DNA from: Paramacrobiotus metropolitanus
Lineage: Eukaryota > Tardigrada > Eutardigrada > Parachela > Macrobiotidae
Assembly (NCBI RefSeq): GCF_019649055.1
Contig: NW_026570248.1
Span: 1,054,001-1,118,000, forward strand
Reading direction: 5' to 3'
DNA: 64,000 nucleotides
Positions 11,890 through 24,817 of this stretch are shown here, in pieces. Every line of letters begins with the position of its first letter. Within the stretch, counting starts at the first letter, position 1. The notes below the pieces were generated by a model. The model was not told where the DNA came from. It saw only the letters and a program-made list of their open reading frames with translations, and made no database searches. A program made the translations under genes and the position numbers.

Positions 11890-12960
11890 TATACAAAGCT
11901 AACTGAGCCGTTTTTTCGGCCAACATCTCCTCCTACACCGTTCGACACTAATTTTTACACGATAGCTCAAAAAATCCCTAAAATCATGTAGTTTGCGGCA
12001 ACGACTTTCGTTTTTCGATCTTTTCATCCTCCGATTTACGAAACGGCTCCAAAGCGAATTTCGCTGATAGGTCGATCATTAGAAAGTAACAGAGGATTGG
12101 CGGAAATGCGTAACTTTCGAACCTAAACCGCTGACTCATGGCATATGTACGAACATATGTATACTATAATTATGCATATTATTAAGCCAAAGGGCATACA
12201 TTTAGCAAAAACACACTGACACACACATACGTACTCGGTTTGTCCACTCGGTTGGTTCATTTAACGGGAATGCAAGTTTTGATTGCAGCAGATGAAAATA
12301 ATTATTATTTTGAAACAGTTACTCTTACATCGTTCAATACTTATTTTTACACGATAGCTCGAAAAGCGCCTAAAAGCATGTAGTTTGCGTCAACGACTTT
12401 TGTTTTTCGATCATTTCGTCCTCCGATTGACAAAACGCATTCGAAACGAATGTCGCTGATTGGCTTATCGTTAGAAATTAAAAAAAAAGGATTGGCGGAA
12501 ATGCGAAACGTTTCGAACGAAAACCGCTGACTAACTGCATGCGGTACAACGACACTTAGGAGCCAAAGAGCACTATACGGTTAGTTAATACTGTTAATAT
12601 TGTGGATATAGTGGAAATACAGAAATGCAAAAAAGCGTAACGTAAAACAGACTGATTGATGTGACACTAGCGTGGGGGGTAGCCTGGTTATACATGTAGT
12701 CATGTACATATTTTTACAATCACTATTATTTATATAAAGAGCTAACTTGGCCGTTTTTCATCATTTTCTCCTATCCTTTCGGCGCTGATTTTCCCACGAT
12801 AGCTTAAAAAGCGCTTAATTAAATCGTGTTATTTGTCCTTGTGACTTTAGTTTTTCGATCTTCTCGTCATTCGAATCACAAAGCATGACCAAAACGAATT
12901 TCGCTGATTGGCTTAACATAAGGTAACTAATAGCTGATTGGCAGAAATGTATAATTGGTG
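11890..12960 (+). repeat. three diverged direct repeats with a period of about 390-450 bases
   Basis: Three copies of a roughly 230-base block start near 11890, 12314 and 12730. Shared anchors in order: a TTTTTACACGATAGCTC-like string (11952, 12344, 12789), then TTTTTCGATC, then GAATTTCGCTGAT (about 12058, 12448, 12898), then ATTGGCGGAAATG. Copies 1 and 3 also share a leader like AAGCTAACT-GGCCGTTTTT. Copies look about 70-80% alike by eye. No coding frame is conserved between them. The third copy runs straight into the minisatellite that follows. Confidence 0.8.
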
Positions 12961-12972
12961 AGAGATAAGGGA

Positions 12973-14745
12973 AGGGATTTTCGCCGATCAGATAAAAATA
13001 CAGGGATTTTCGCCGGTCAGGTAGAAGTATAGGAATTTCCGCCGGTCAGATAGAAATGCAGGGATTATCGCCGGTCAGATAGAAATACAGGTATTTTCGC
13101 CAGTCAGATAGAAATACAGGATTTTCACCGGCCAGATAGAAATACAGGGATTTTCGCCGGTCATATAGAAGTACCGGGATTTTCGCCGGTGAGATAGAAG
13201 TACAGGAATTTTCGCCGGTCAGATAGGCGTACAGGGATTTTCGCCGGTCAAATAGAAATACAGGATTTTCGCCGGCCAGATAGAAATACAGGGATTTTCG
13301 CCGGTCAGATAGAAATACAGGGATTTTCGCCGGTCAGATAGAAATACAGGATTTTTACCGGCCAGATAGAAATACAGGGATTTTCGCCGGTCATATAGAA
13401 GTACCGGGATTTTCGCCGGTGAGATAGAAGTACAGGAATTTTTGCCGGTCAGATAGGCGTACAGGGATTTTCGCCGGTCAAATAGAAATACAAAATTTTC
13501 GCCGGCCAGATAGAAATACAGGGATTTTTGCCGGCCAGATAGAAATACAGGGATTTTTGCCGGTGAGATAGAAGTACAGGGATTTTCGCCGGTCAGATAG
13601 AAATACAGGATTTTCACCGATCATATAGAAGTACCGGGATTTTCGCCGATCAGTTAAAAATACAGGGATTTTCGCCGGTCAGATAGAAATACAGGATTTT
13701 CGCCGGTCAGATAGAATTACAAAGATTTTCGCTGATCAGATAGAAGTACAGGGATTTTCGCCTGTCAGAAAGAAGTACAGGGATTTCGCCGGTCAGACGG
13801 TCAGATAGAAATACAGGAATTTTCGCCGGTCAGATAGGCGTACAGGGATTTTCGCCGGTCAAATAGAAATACAGGATTTTCGCCGGCCAGATAGAAATAC
13901 AGGGATTTTCGCCGGTCAGATAGAAATACAGGGATTTTCGCCGGTCATATAGAAGTACCGGGATTTTCACCGGTGAGATAGAAGTACAGGAATTTTCGCC
14001 GGTCAGATAGGCGTACAGGGATTTTCGCCGGTCAAATAGAAATACAGGATTTTCGCCGGCCAGATAGAAATACAGGGATTTTTGCCGGCCAGATAGAAAT
14101 ACAGGGAATTTTGCCGGTGAGATAGAAGTACAGGGATTTTCGCCGGTCAGATAGAAATACAGGATTTTCACCGGCCAGATAGAAATACAGGGATTTTCGC
14201 CGATCATATAGAAGTACCGGGATTTTCGCCGATCAGTTAAAAATACAGGGATTTTCGCCGGTCAGATAGAAATACAGGGATTTTCGCCGGTCAGACGGTC
14301 AGATAGAAATACAGGGACTTTCGCCGGTCAGATAGAAGTATAGGGATTTTCACCGATCAGATAGACGTACAGGAATTTTCGCCGGTCAGATAGAAATACA
14401 GGATTTTCGCCGGTCAGATAGAATTACAAAGATTTTCGCTGATCAGATAGAAGTACAGGGATTTTCGCCTGTCAGACAGAAGTACAGGGATTTCGCCGGT
14501 CAGATAGACGTACAGGAGTTTTCGCCGGTCAGATAGAAATACAGGATTTTCGCCGGTCAGATAAAATTACAAAGATTTTCGCTGATCAGATAGAAATACA
14601 GGGATTTTTGCCGGTCAGGTAGAAGTACGGGGATCTTCGCCGGTTAGATAGAAGTACAGGGATTTTCGACGGTCAGATAGTAAGGGTGGGATTTTTGGCA
14701 GTTAGACGGAGGTGTAAAAGATTTCGCCGGTCATATAAAAAAGGG
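12973..14745 (+). repeat. 29-base minisatellite array, about 60 units, with higher-order structure
   Basis: The unit is GATTTTCGCCGGTCAGATAG followed by AAATACAGG, 29 bases, with 28-base variants lacking one G. Point variants (CCGGTGAG, CCGGCCAG, AAGTACCGGG, GGCGTACAGG) recur in the same order, so blocks of several units have themselves been duplicated: the series beginning near 13205 recurs near 13805 and again near 13985. Because 29 is not a multiple of 3, the minus strand reads open for 125-132 codons in two places through shifting frames. I treat those frames as by-products of the repeat, not genes. Confidence 0.95.
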
Positions 14746-15621
14746 AATTTTTTCAGTCAGACAGAGGAGGAGGGATTCGGTCGATATGTTAATAATAATT
14801 TTTTTTGGCCGATATGCTATTTGGCTCGACCTTCTTTGTGGACGACGATTTTAACGATGGCACTTTCATTAGTACATGTATATGTTTAATATTTATGTTT
14901 GCCTCTTTATATTAATTTTATAGCTCTGTTTATTATATTTATAATAAGATATCAACGTAATAATTCAATTATTGATTTACACAACATACTCCCTATTGCG
15001 TAACACGAGGTTACTAATGCTAAGCGCAATTTTGCTTTACACCTTGCGACGTGGTTATACCATACCGGGAAAACACAGTAAAGCAAAAAGAAATTTTACA
15101 CTTTCAACCGTCTACCGAAGTAATTAACTAACTTAGCTGAATTCTGTAGCATTGAGTACTTAATGACGACAATGAAAATTCAAAACAAACCGCATTTCCA
15201 ATCCAGTTAAATTCCTTTTCCTAAATATTTTTAAAACTACCCCATTACTTTCTTCAATTCTAAAAATTCTCAACCGAGGCCGGAGGCCGAGGTTGAGCTT
15301 GTAGATACAACCAACACATGTACACTGCAATACCTCAGCCATCTTTATACAACTTCAATAACTTTTCTAACTCCGGAAACTGAAACTCGCAATTAAAGCC
15401 AAATGTGGTAAACTATCTATAGTAGGTTGTCTCTAAATCACTGAAGTAACAAAACACAGAATTCACACCAAAGTAACTAAACACAAAAGTAGCTTTAGCT
15501 GCCATCCAGCAAACCAGACGCATTCAAAAATGCGGCATGTTACGGAAGATGAAATTATTATTTCTTGCAAAGAACTCACATGGTTATTGTGTAAACGACT
15601 ATGCGGTAAGATTTCCTGAGA
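14746..15621. other. spacer between the minisatellite and peroxiredoxin A
   Basis: AT-rich DNA downstream of peroxiredoxin A. The only structure noted is the GC-rich inverted repeat at 15269-15297. Confidence 0.5.
15269..15297. repeat. short GC-rich inverted repeat
   Basis: Arms CTCAACC and GGTTGAG flank a 15-base centre made of two GAGGCCG-like halves. It stands out as a GC-rich island in AT-rich DNA and could fold as a small hairpin. No function is implied. Confidence 0.6.
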
Positions 15622-17129
15622 TCAATGTTTAGCGAAGTATTCCTTGGATTTTTTGCTGTCGGCGTGCATGGCATCCTCTCCTGGTTTCCATCCTGCCGGG
15701 CACACCTGAAAAACAATCATTCCATTATCAACTGCCGCTGACAGGGAATTGTCGATGACCTATTGGAAAATACAGCTGATTACCATTCCGTGCTCATCCG
15801 TGAACTGGAAGGCCTGCACCAGCCGCAATGTTTCATCAACACTTCGACCAACCGGCATCTGCGATAGAACATTCGATCATCCCTTACTAGCACTTATAAA
15901 AAAAAAAAGAGTAATCAGTTGACGATCGAAAGTTTTCCTCCCTTAAGCATGATTACTGCATGTTTAGAAGTTCATACAGTCAATTAACATGTACTTTTCA
16001 ATATCGAAAAAATAGGTCGATATTAAATAGGCTGGCCGAAAGCCATGACAATGGCATCACGCTTATGCGTAAACTCTGAGTAAAATTTGTGAGTTAGTTT
16101 TTTAAAACAACTCATAAGAAAGCACATCGCCAATAGTGCAAATGCACTAAGTTTTGCCTTCATTTGCATTGCGTTTTCAGCCATTCATTTAGGAAACAGA
16201 ATTTTTCCTTCGATGTAATATTATATTTTCTTGCAGTTACCCCGCTGTCTAAACGGTGGTTTCGCAAAATTACTTACGTCGTTAATGGTCATCTGGCGCA
16301 AATTTCCAGCACGGTCGATAATAAACAGTGCTCGATATGCGTTACCCTCCTTATGACAGTAGACACCATACTTCTTGGCGATTTCCCCAGTGCGATCGGC
16401 CACCATCGGGTATTTCATTTCACCCAGTCCTCCCATTTTGCGCGGAGTCTGGCACCTATTGCCGATGAATATTATTCAACTAATATTAAAATTAATAGCA
16501 ACGTCCGCACCTTCTAGCCACAAATACTGATTGGAGGCCGGATAACAAGTTCTAATAACTAGTACTATTACTAGTACATTTTTGAACGATTAAGTTGCAA
16601 TGCCGCTTTTTTACTGCCAGGAAATCAGGGCATGCAGCTAATAAAACACTCCAGAAATCGGTACAGAAATAAAAGCGCATTAGTGCAAGAACCTGGTGGA
16701 ATCATGGGATAATCTGCTCACCATGCCAGATGGCAAAAATGGCTATCGCACGATGCTCCGATGACCTCACAGTCGATTTTCTTAAATTCCGCAATGCGGT
16801 CGCTGAAGGCGATCAGTTCTGTTGGGCAGACAAATGTAAAATCGGCCGGATAAAAGAAGAAAACCACATATTTTCCTTTGTATGTTGACAATGTCAGCTC
16901 CTCAAACTGGTAATCTACCAGAGCTGTAAAAGCAAGAAAGTCGACATGCTGCACCGGACAGGAACAACAAAAACAAAACGAACATTAACAGGTTGTCAAA
17001 GGCAATCAATTATTTCCTGTGGCCTGCGCACCAAGTGCTTTGTCGTGAACGCTGATGTTTTTACTGACCTGTGGCCGTGAAGTCAGGGGCTTGTTCGCCA
17101 ATGAAAAGGCGGGGGCTTTCGAAGGACAT
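15622..17129 (-). CDS. typical 2-Cys peroxiredoxin, copy A
   Basis: Thiol peroxidase that reduces peroxides with thioredoxin. No leader peptide, so probably cytosolic (Prx1/2 type). Exons: 17129-17069, 16923-16722, 16455-16278, 15858-15784 and 15705-15622; 199 residues, the normal length. Peroxidatic Cys53 lies in DFTFVCPTE; resolving Cys174 in [14 protein letters not shown] is present and the C-terminus is SKEYFAKH, so both motifs linked to sensitivity to over-oxidation (GGLG and YF) are kept. The [10 protein letters not shown]-type block reads [16 protein letters not shown]. Introns fall after coding nucleotides 61, 263, 441 and 516. The paralogue 19731-21715 lies upstream on the same strand and shares only the intron at nucleotide 263. 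Confidence 0.95.
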
Positions 17130-19730
17130 GGCGCTGAAACACTCCCAGAAACTGCAGAATCTAAAATGAATATCTGATTCAATTTATGGCGCAGTCGCAA
17201 GTTGCAATTAATACAACAATAAAATTTATTAGTAATTTCCTAAAACTCACAATCAGATTTTTCTACGGCTCTGCCGAGATCACTGTGAATGCATGCGCAC
17301 TCACCAGTCAGTACCACAGCAAATGCGGAAGTGAGGATGATACTGCATTTTTAAATTTGGTGTACACACGTACTTATAGTACTCGTCTCAGCACCTTTGT
17401 ATTTACTTAATACTGTTAATAATCGTACAGTACTGTTTAGTGCGAATACTTTTGAAACTTTTTAAAATTGTTATTAATGCTGACAGTCGGATTTTATAAT
17501 GCGATGTGTAGTTGTGTACGTCCACAAACAATGTATGCAAACAATCATGATACTTTAACTCAAGTTACACTCGTGTTGTATGAACTCTGCTGTACATCAT
17601 GGAGTACTTAATTGTTGCACCGTACGTGGTAATATGCATACACTTGTGGTGTCTACTTCATATGGTCGGTTCGGCGGCAAACCGAAAGAAAAAGGTTGTT
17701 CAGTATTATAATTATTAAGATTAGTTATTATCCTTTTTAATAACGCAAACCTCCTACTAAACTTACACTGCTGCACTTACTAGAGTAGGGTATGAAGTTG
17801 AACATGGTAGTCGGACTTGCTCAAGAAATATTGTAAAACTGCTGTACATGCTCCTTCAATAAATTATCACTTTCGGCGTTTAACCTGACTGTGAGCATTA
17901 TGTACTATAGTATTGTACATTTGTACCGAATGGCTACTACTTTATGTTATTAGTGCAAAATACAACAGATGATTATGTAAAGTATGCCTATGTTTGAAAA
18001 CTGTATACTCGTATTTCTTCCTCGTAATTTTTGTAGAGCTTTCTTTCCTGTGTTCTGTAAACTACTACAGATTGTCCATTATAGACTAGAAACCTACCGG
18101 TAGACTATGGATGCATAAATATGCCTTGCATATAATGATACTAATAACAATATGCTGCCGAAATGATGCAACCGCAGTAGTAGTGTTTTCTTACTATTGG
18201 CTTACTATACCTTAACGATTGACACAAGACAATCCGAATTTTTTAATAAAAGATTTTACAAAATATTTGCTTACGGTTCCGTGTAATACTTGCTTACGTA
18301 CATACCTGCACAGCTCTTCCGATGATCAGTCACAGTTGTCAGAGGCTAACAGCGTAGATATTATCAAAATGTAGTTCTCTGTAAATGATATCCGGCGCTT
18401 AATATGTGTATTGAGAATTCTTTTAGCCAGGTGTGCACATTTGCATGCATACAATATGCGATATGTACACAACGCGTGTAAATTTCACAGTTAACACTGT
18501 GGTCGACGCTTGGACGAATAATTTACGAAGCGTATGATTACTACAGGAAAGCTCACTTGCGTTGTTTTTAGTCGTCCTAAAATGGTTTATGTATTCACAC
18601 AATGTGTGCTTGTACATGTTTATATTGGGGATCATAACATGTGATCAGGATCCCTGGTGGTAGTGCGATCCCGATATTGGGTGCGACAGATGGCAGGACA
18701 AGGTTATGCAACACGCAGGTACAGTAAGTAAGTCAACAGTGATGAGAATTCGCACGATAACACAAGTCACGTAAGTACTGTAGCTGTAATAACTTGTACT
18801 GTACAACTACAGTGCCTTTACAAATGTACGAAGCACTGAATAACACCAGAATCCCAGTTTTAAGGTCAATAGCAGTATTACACAACTGAATTTTCCCAAC
18901 CCAATAAATGAGCTGGTTCAGCAAATTCGAATGTGTCCAGAGACGGAATAGATATTAAAGATGCTAAAGGTATAGATATAAATACAACACATAACAGTTT
19001 ACATACTGTGACGGCGACAGAAAATTATAAACGCCCTCCTTATTATACTTAAACTCGTATTCATTTCTAAAACATTTCTAAAAAAATTTACAGTCCCGCT
19101 CTTTCAGCAGAATGTGGCAAAAATAAATCTGTTTTCGCGTGTGCAGACCATCTGTAGAAATGAGTATTTTTTATAAGAATTCTAGAGCAGTACTACCACT
19201 ACTAACGTAACAATAATAAGTATATTATACTATCAAGTATTCTAGAGTAGCTAGTTCTACCCTGCGTGTTGTTTCGTCAAACTTTTGCGATGCCTGCAAT
19301 CTCCTATAGAAGTACAATAATAGTAACCGGTACAATACGCGCATGGAAGACTCTAATATTCGGAAGCACAGACGACCAAATTACGAAGCTATTTTAATGA
19401 AGCCAGTTTTCGTAATCCCATCCTTTTATTTCATATACCATAATTTCAACGACTCTTCAGAAAGCGGAACAAAACCTTCGTTTCGTAGAACACCATCGAA
19501 ACCGGAAGACGTCCAAATAAAATCGTTAACAGCAAAACTTAAACCAACCACGTACGGCAAAACATAATATAATTCTTACTATTGCTGATTAATAATTCAA
19601 GAATTCAAGAAAATTTAGAATGTATCAGAAACAAAAAAGGAATAGAAGCCCATAATGGCAAACACTCACGCTTCTCCATACCAATATCGCTCAAAATTTT
19701 CTGACTTCAGAAATACAGTAAACCGGTAAT
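17130..19730. other. 2.6 kb between the two peroxiredoxin genes
   Basis: AT-rich spacer that should contain the promoter of copy A and the 3' flank of copy B. Many GTAC/TACTGTA-type palindromic words occur. Frames up to 74 codons show no family resemblance. No gene recognised. Confidence 0.5.
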
Positions 19731-21715
19731 TCAATGCCTGGAAAAGTAGTCCATTGACTTAACGGGATCAGGGACCATAGCATCCTGACCAGGCTTCCAG
19801 CCGGCAGGGCAAACCATGCCTAAAGCGAACAGAGCATGTTCAAATTCATCAATTATGAAAAATCAATATCATGACTCATGAGACTGCTGTTTCCGTTAGG
19901 CGTTAGCCCTTTCAATTAAGTAATCCGACACATAACTGCTACGGCAGCAGCTACGTAGCACACGAGCCAGTCATACTAAAAAACCGTAAAGAAAATGATA
20001 CACAAGTATGGAAATTCGAAAACTACAATCAGATTTCCTTAATCAAAAACTATAAAAAAACAACCCTTTCAGTTGCAGTTACTCTAGTTTTGCAGCACTT
20101 CAAAAGTTTCAATTTCTCAACCTTCTCTAATCTAACAGCCAATAGTAATAACTTTGATCATAATATTATTACGCAAAGTGTGTACTACTGTACGGCACTA
20201 ACACAACTAATTATAAACAGCTAAACAAGCTACCGTTTCTACCGTAACGATAAGTACAAAGATCCAACAGTTTTAATACCGTGTTCATCCGTGTACTGGA
20301 ACGCTTGAACCAGCCGCAAGGTTTCATCGACGCTGCGGCCCACCGGCATGTCATTAATAGAAATCTGCCGAAGATTGCCTTTGTCATCGATAATGAACAA
20401 TCCACGATAAGCGTTGCCCTCTTTATGAGAATACAATCCATATCTGTAACCAGTATAAAGCACAAGGAAATCTATACTATCGGCCTGGAAGCACAATATT
20501 CAAGAACTAAATTTGTGTAGCACCGCTACACCGGAAATATTTCTACTGGTTGCATCTACGTCAAACGCTATTGCGATGTCGAAGCCTCGCCTGTAATAGT
20601 TACAGTTAAAATTTAATGAAATTATGGTATATTTACGTTAATCTACGGTAGAACTTCCATGAAGAAGCTGATCAAAAGAATTCCATCACGAAACCAATCG
20701 CTACACAAATGCATTGCTCACATTCTCGTCGCTGCGTTTCTTCATGTTTTTTTTCGGAGAATGCAAACAAATTTATTTTCACACAAAAACAGAGAGTATC
20801 AAACACAGGCCAGTGGCTCTTATATTTGAAGTTCGACGAGGGCCAGCACAACAGAACTAACATAACCCTGGCGCAAAACAATCATATGAAATAGATCAAC
20901 GTGAGCAAAAACCGAACGAAAACACATATATTCGTACTCATCACAAAAAGATATTTATTGTACTGTACTGTACATAAATAAAAAAGTTTAGTTGTCAATA
21001 TTAATTTGTTCATATCTGGAGTAAAACCACCACGATATTCTTCGCAATTAAATAATAGTCATTTCGGCACTTTTCGTAACCTGCACATGCGAGGCGAAAT
21101 TTACCACCTGATTCATCGAAACAGCCCACAGCAAAATTGCTAATCATACCGTTTAGGAACTCAGATTTACGGGCACTAACAAAGACAGCGCTAAAATCAT
21201 ACGATGCAGTTATTTTCGTACACAAATAACGAAATATCCTCCCGTTGCCTTCTGTTATCAGACTCAGCTTACGACACACAGAACGATGCTAGCGAAAATG
21301 CCTTACTTTTTGCAGACTTCTCCAGTACGGTCCGCTAACAAGGGATAGTGGATTCCACCGAGGCCGCCCTGCTTGCGCGGTGTATTGACCCTAAAAATCG
21401 GAAACCACACTATCATGGGAATTCGATAACGATCTACCCAAAACCCACGCACCACGCCAGATGGCTGTAAACTGAATCGGTGCTGGCGCCCAACACTTCG
21501 CAGTTGATTTTCTTGAATTCCCCAAGGCGTTCACTGAAGGCAATCAGCTCCGTGGGACAAACGAAAGTGAAATCCGCAGGATAAAAGAAAAGCACCACAT
21601 ATTTCCCCCGCAGTTTGGACAGCTGGATGTCCACGAACTGTCCGTCAACGACAGCAGGGATGTTGAAATCAGGCGCTGGCTCACCGATGTACAGGCGCGG
21701 ATTATCAAACGACAT
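19731..21715 (-). CDS. typical 2-Cys peroxiredoxin, copy B
   Basis: Paralogue of copy A with the same predicted thioredoxin-dependent peroxidase role. Exons: 21715-21453, 21390-21307, 20443-20280 and 19819-19731; 199 residues. Start [17 protein letters not shown]; peroxidatic Cys53 in [39 protein letters not shown], resolving Cys174 in [11 protein letters not shown]-terminus MDYFSRH (YF motif). Introns fall after coding nucleotides 263, 347 and 511, so the first matches copy A exactly and the others do not. Intron 21306-20444 (~860 bases) is the longest. The frame upstream of the ATG stays open into an apparent acceptor near 21745, suggesting a non-coding 5' exon. Confidence 0.95.
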
Positions 21716-21745
21716 TCTCAGTTCGGAATTTCGGAGATCCGGACC

Positions 21746-23574
21746 TACAAACAAAAACTTAACTAACGGGAGAAAATACAGAGGCAGACAAGATTATTAT
21801 TCAGTTAATGTGTGGATCATGCCCACATGATCACATCCATTTCCGCGAAGCGCTTACCGCGGCTAACGTTACGTTAACAAGAATTTTATGATCAAATTAC
21901 CGCGTTTACCGGCAAAAAAACGTTTTCGAGTTATACTATAACAACAGGCTGCAACCAAGGGAAACGTATGTATAACTGTACAGTGTACACTATACAGTAT
22001 TACGGCGGCTAAACCAGGCTTACACTTTCACAGTTTAGTCTTCGCAGTTCGTTCTATTGTTGCCGCTGGTTCGGATGCAGCAAAAAAGAATATAACAATT
22101 AGCAAAACTCACCTTACTATAACCAGGGCAATGAAAGAGGGACAGAAAGCATAAAATAACTGTCCAATGTAGGGAAGGCAAGTGATGGCAGGCGAACTGA
22201 TAGCTGATCACCGATCAATCCAGAAACCCACAGAAATGGTCGTCGGCCTCGAGATTAGATAATCCGCTAATCTGAGTATGAATCATGCATAATAACTCCC
22301 TATGTAATTGTACGGTATCTGTACGTCCACAACGCATTTTATGCTTGAAGTACCGGAATTTTCAGGTCGTATTCTATGACATTAAAGTAAGTACCGTATA
22401 AAATTAATTTTTATATTACGTATAATAATTATATGATGAATGCTTACTTCAAATTAAATACTTTTACATTAGCCACTAATCAATGCAATGTGCACGAATG
22501 ATTAGTGCACAACTGCACATAAATAATAATATTGTTGTATACTATATATAATTTTATTTTGAAGTCTGAAAATTTATTCGATTACAGTAGTATCAATCAC
22601 AAATCACGACCACACAATACCGAAATTATTAACCTTTAAATACCATTAGTACCTACCATTTTCTAGAACCTCATCGCATTAAATCTGGAAGAGTACAAAA
22701 CTAAAATAGAAACGTCGAATTGATGGCAATTTGATGCCGAAAAGTAAAGCAGCAACACTCCAACATTATTAAAGAACTTCTACGTTCCAACAAAAAATAA
22801 CAACATAAATAATTTATAATATTTATTATATATTTGTATTTATTTATTATTTAATTATAAATTATTATTAATTTATTTTGTCAGTTATTGACACAACTGC
22901 GAGTATAAGCAAAATTAATACGTACTGCCGGCTGCCCTCACAATCTGTACTGTACTGTAGTGCTTGAATTATTGCAATGTCATTTGAGTCTCACCTTGCC
23001 ACCATTCGGGCGCAGCCAGTTTTATTCCGTTTGCACATCGCAGATAAAACGCCTAAAATAAAATCCTAATCTTATTAGACTTGTCTATCCCGTTTTTCGC
23101 TGTTTGAGTTTGGGTTTTTATTCCTCCAGTGCTTCTAGTGATAAAAAAGCGCTTTTACTGCAGCATCACAGTAGTAACAGACTAGCAGTATATTTGTACT
23201 GAATATCTGGAACTATATTTTAGTTACTACAATACGTATTATTACGTACGTAATTTGTTATTTGGTTACTTTCGGTGGTTCATCTTTCGTGGCTCCGTAG
23301 ATATCCTTCGAGGTAGTAAAGGCCGTAAGAGGTTTTAGGCTTTTAGCACGGGATGATGATAAAATTGTTTTTTTTTATAAATTTAATTGCCAGTCTAATT
23401 GTATGTAATCAACGCGTTAGTCTCATGGGCATATGATATAGTTCTGAGTTCTCTAACAGTTAGCTGTAAATGTTGCAGGTGTGCTAGCGATGGTTGATTT
23501 TTGAGACCTGCTGGATAAGGATTCATTTTTATCAAGGATTATCGGCCCTAGCAAAAGGAAACTATAATTAAATC
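21746..23574. other. 1.8 kb between peroxiredoxin B and UBE2N
   Basis: Divergent intergenic region that probably carries both promoters. It includes an extreme AT-rich patch around 22790-22885 built of ATTTATTA/TAATAAAT words that could form cruciforms. No gene recognised. Confidence 0.5.
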
Positions 23575-24380
23575 ATGGATAGTCAGGGAGCTGGTGGACA
23601 AGCTCTTACGAAACGTATCATAAAGGTTTGTCTGGTAGAAAGGTTTTTAACATTATAATTTAATATGCTGATTCCTTCTGATTTAGGAAACACAGAGACT
23701 TCTTCAGGAGCCTGTTGCTGGCATTTCGGCAGTGCCTGATGAGAATAACGCACGGTATTTCCATGTTGTCGTCGCGGGACCAGAAGGGGTTCGTGGCTGT
23801 CTCTTCGGAAAATCGTTTGCGTTTGTACGCGCTGGCTGACACTGTGATTTTTCGTAGTCGCCCTTTGAAGGCGGAGTATTCAAGCTGGAACTGTTCCTAC
23901 CGGAGGAGTATCCCATGTCGGCCCCGAAAGTGCGCTTTATGACCAAAATCTATCATCCAAATATTGATCGTCTTGGACGAATTTGTTTAGACATTCTGAA
24001 AGGTACGCTGGTTCTTCTGAATTATTGGCAGAACAGACGGTGCAGAATCTCGACAATGCAGAACCTATAAGTGTGCAATGCCTTTTTTGTCATCCAGATA
24101 AGTGGAGTCCCGCGCTGCAAATTCGCACAGTTCTTTTATCCATTCAAGCGCTACTTAGCGCACCAAATCCAGACGATCCCTTGGATAATCAGGTGGCTGA
24201 GCAGTGGAAAGTCAATGAGCCTCTGGCTATTGCAACAGGTAAGTGTGAATTCATATTGGCCACAATCGACATGTGAATTCAGATTGGCCACAGTCGACAT
24301 GTGTCATTTTGGTAATATTATTTTTTTTTCATTTTTCAGCAAGAGAATGGACCAAGACGTATGCAATGGCAGATAAATAG
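23575..24380 (+). CDS. UBE2N: ubiquitin-conjugating enzyme E2 N (Ubc13/bendless)
   Basis: E2 enzyme that with a Uev partner builds Lys63-linked ubiquitin chains in DNA-damage tolerance and immune signalling. Exons: 23575-23625, 23687-23788, 23858-24002, 24098-24238 and 24340-24380; 159 residues against 152 in human. Landmarks: [48 protein letters not shown], the HPN box in KIYHPNID, active-site Cys in [40 protein letters not shown], and the end [11 protein letters not shown]. The N-terminus is longer than in vertebrates ([13 protein letters not shown] before RIIK). All introns are canonical and short. Identity is secure. Confidence 0.96.
24245..24300 (+). repeat. 28-base tandem duplication in the last UBE2N intron
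   Basis: Two adjacent copies, 24245-24272 and 24273-24300, of a unit beginning GTGAATTCA and ending TCGACAT, differing at two positions. It starts just inside the 5' splice site. Confidence 0.9.
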
Positions 24381-24817
24381 GCTTCTCTTGAAACATTCGG
24401 CGGTACGTACATATTTGGTGTCAGTGGATAGGACTGGAAGAATGCTGGTTTTACTCCTGGGTGTAGAAGAAATCGGGATATTTGCAGAAAGTTTGGCTGT
24501 TCATCTTTCATGGTTCTTGCTAATATGATTAATTAATTGCGAGAAAATAATTTGGTTTTATTGTTCGCTTCTCACTTTTCCTGTCACGATTTCTTTCAGC
24601 CCATGCACTTTAGCAAATGCCTGCAGATATTGATTTAGGCGTTTTGATAATTTTTATTTTGCCTACTTGGCGAAGATTATGAAGTTTGGTATCAGTTTAA
24701 CTATGTTGATGTATTCTTGTAATTATAATTAAATTCAGACGGTAGTTTGACAAAGTCTCATCGCTGTTAGAGGAGGAGTTAAATTTACACGTGTGGTTTT
24801 CGCCATCCCAGATATTT

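Noticed and set aside
13219-14207. Minus-strand frames of 132 and 125 codons with repeated FYLTGENPC-like words
   Set aside because: They lie wholly inside the 29-base minisatellite, whose unit is not a multiple of three; the repeats make them open by chance.
12973-14745. CRISPR-like regular array
   Set aside because: Units are contiguous with no unique spacers, and the DNA is from an animal nucleus.
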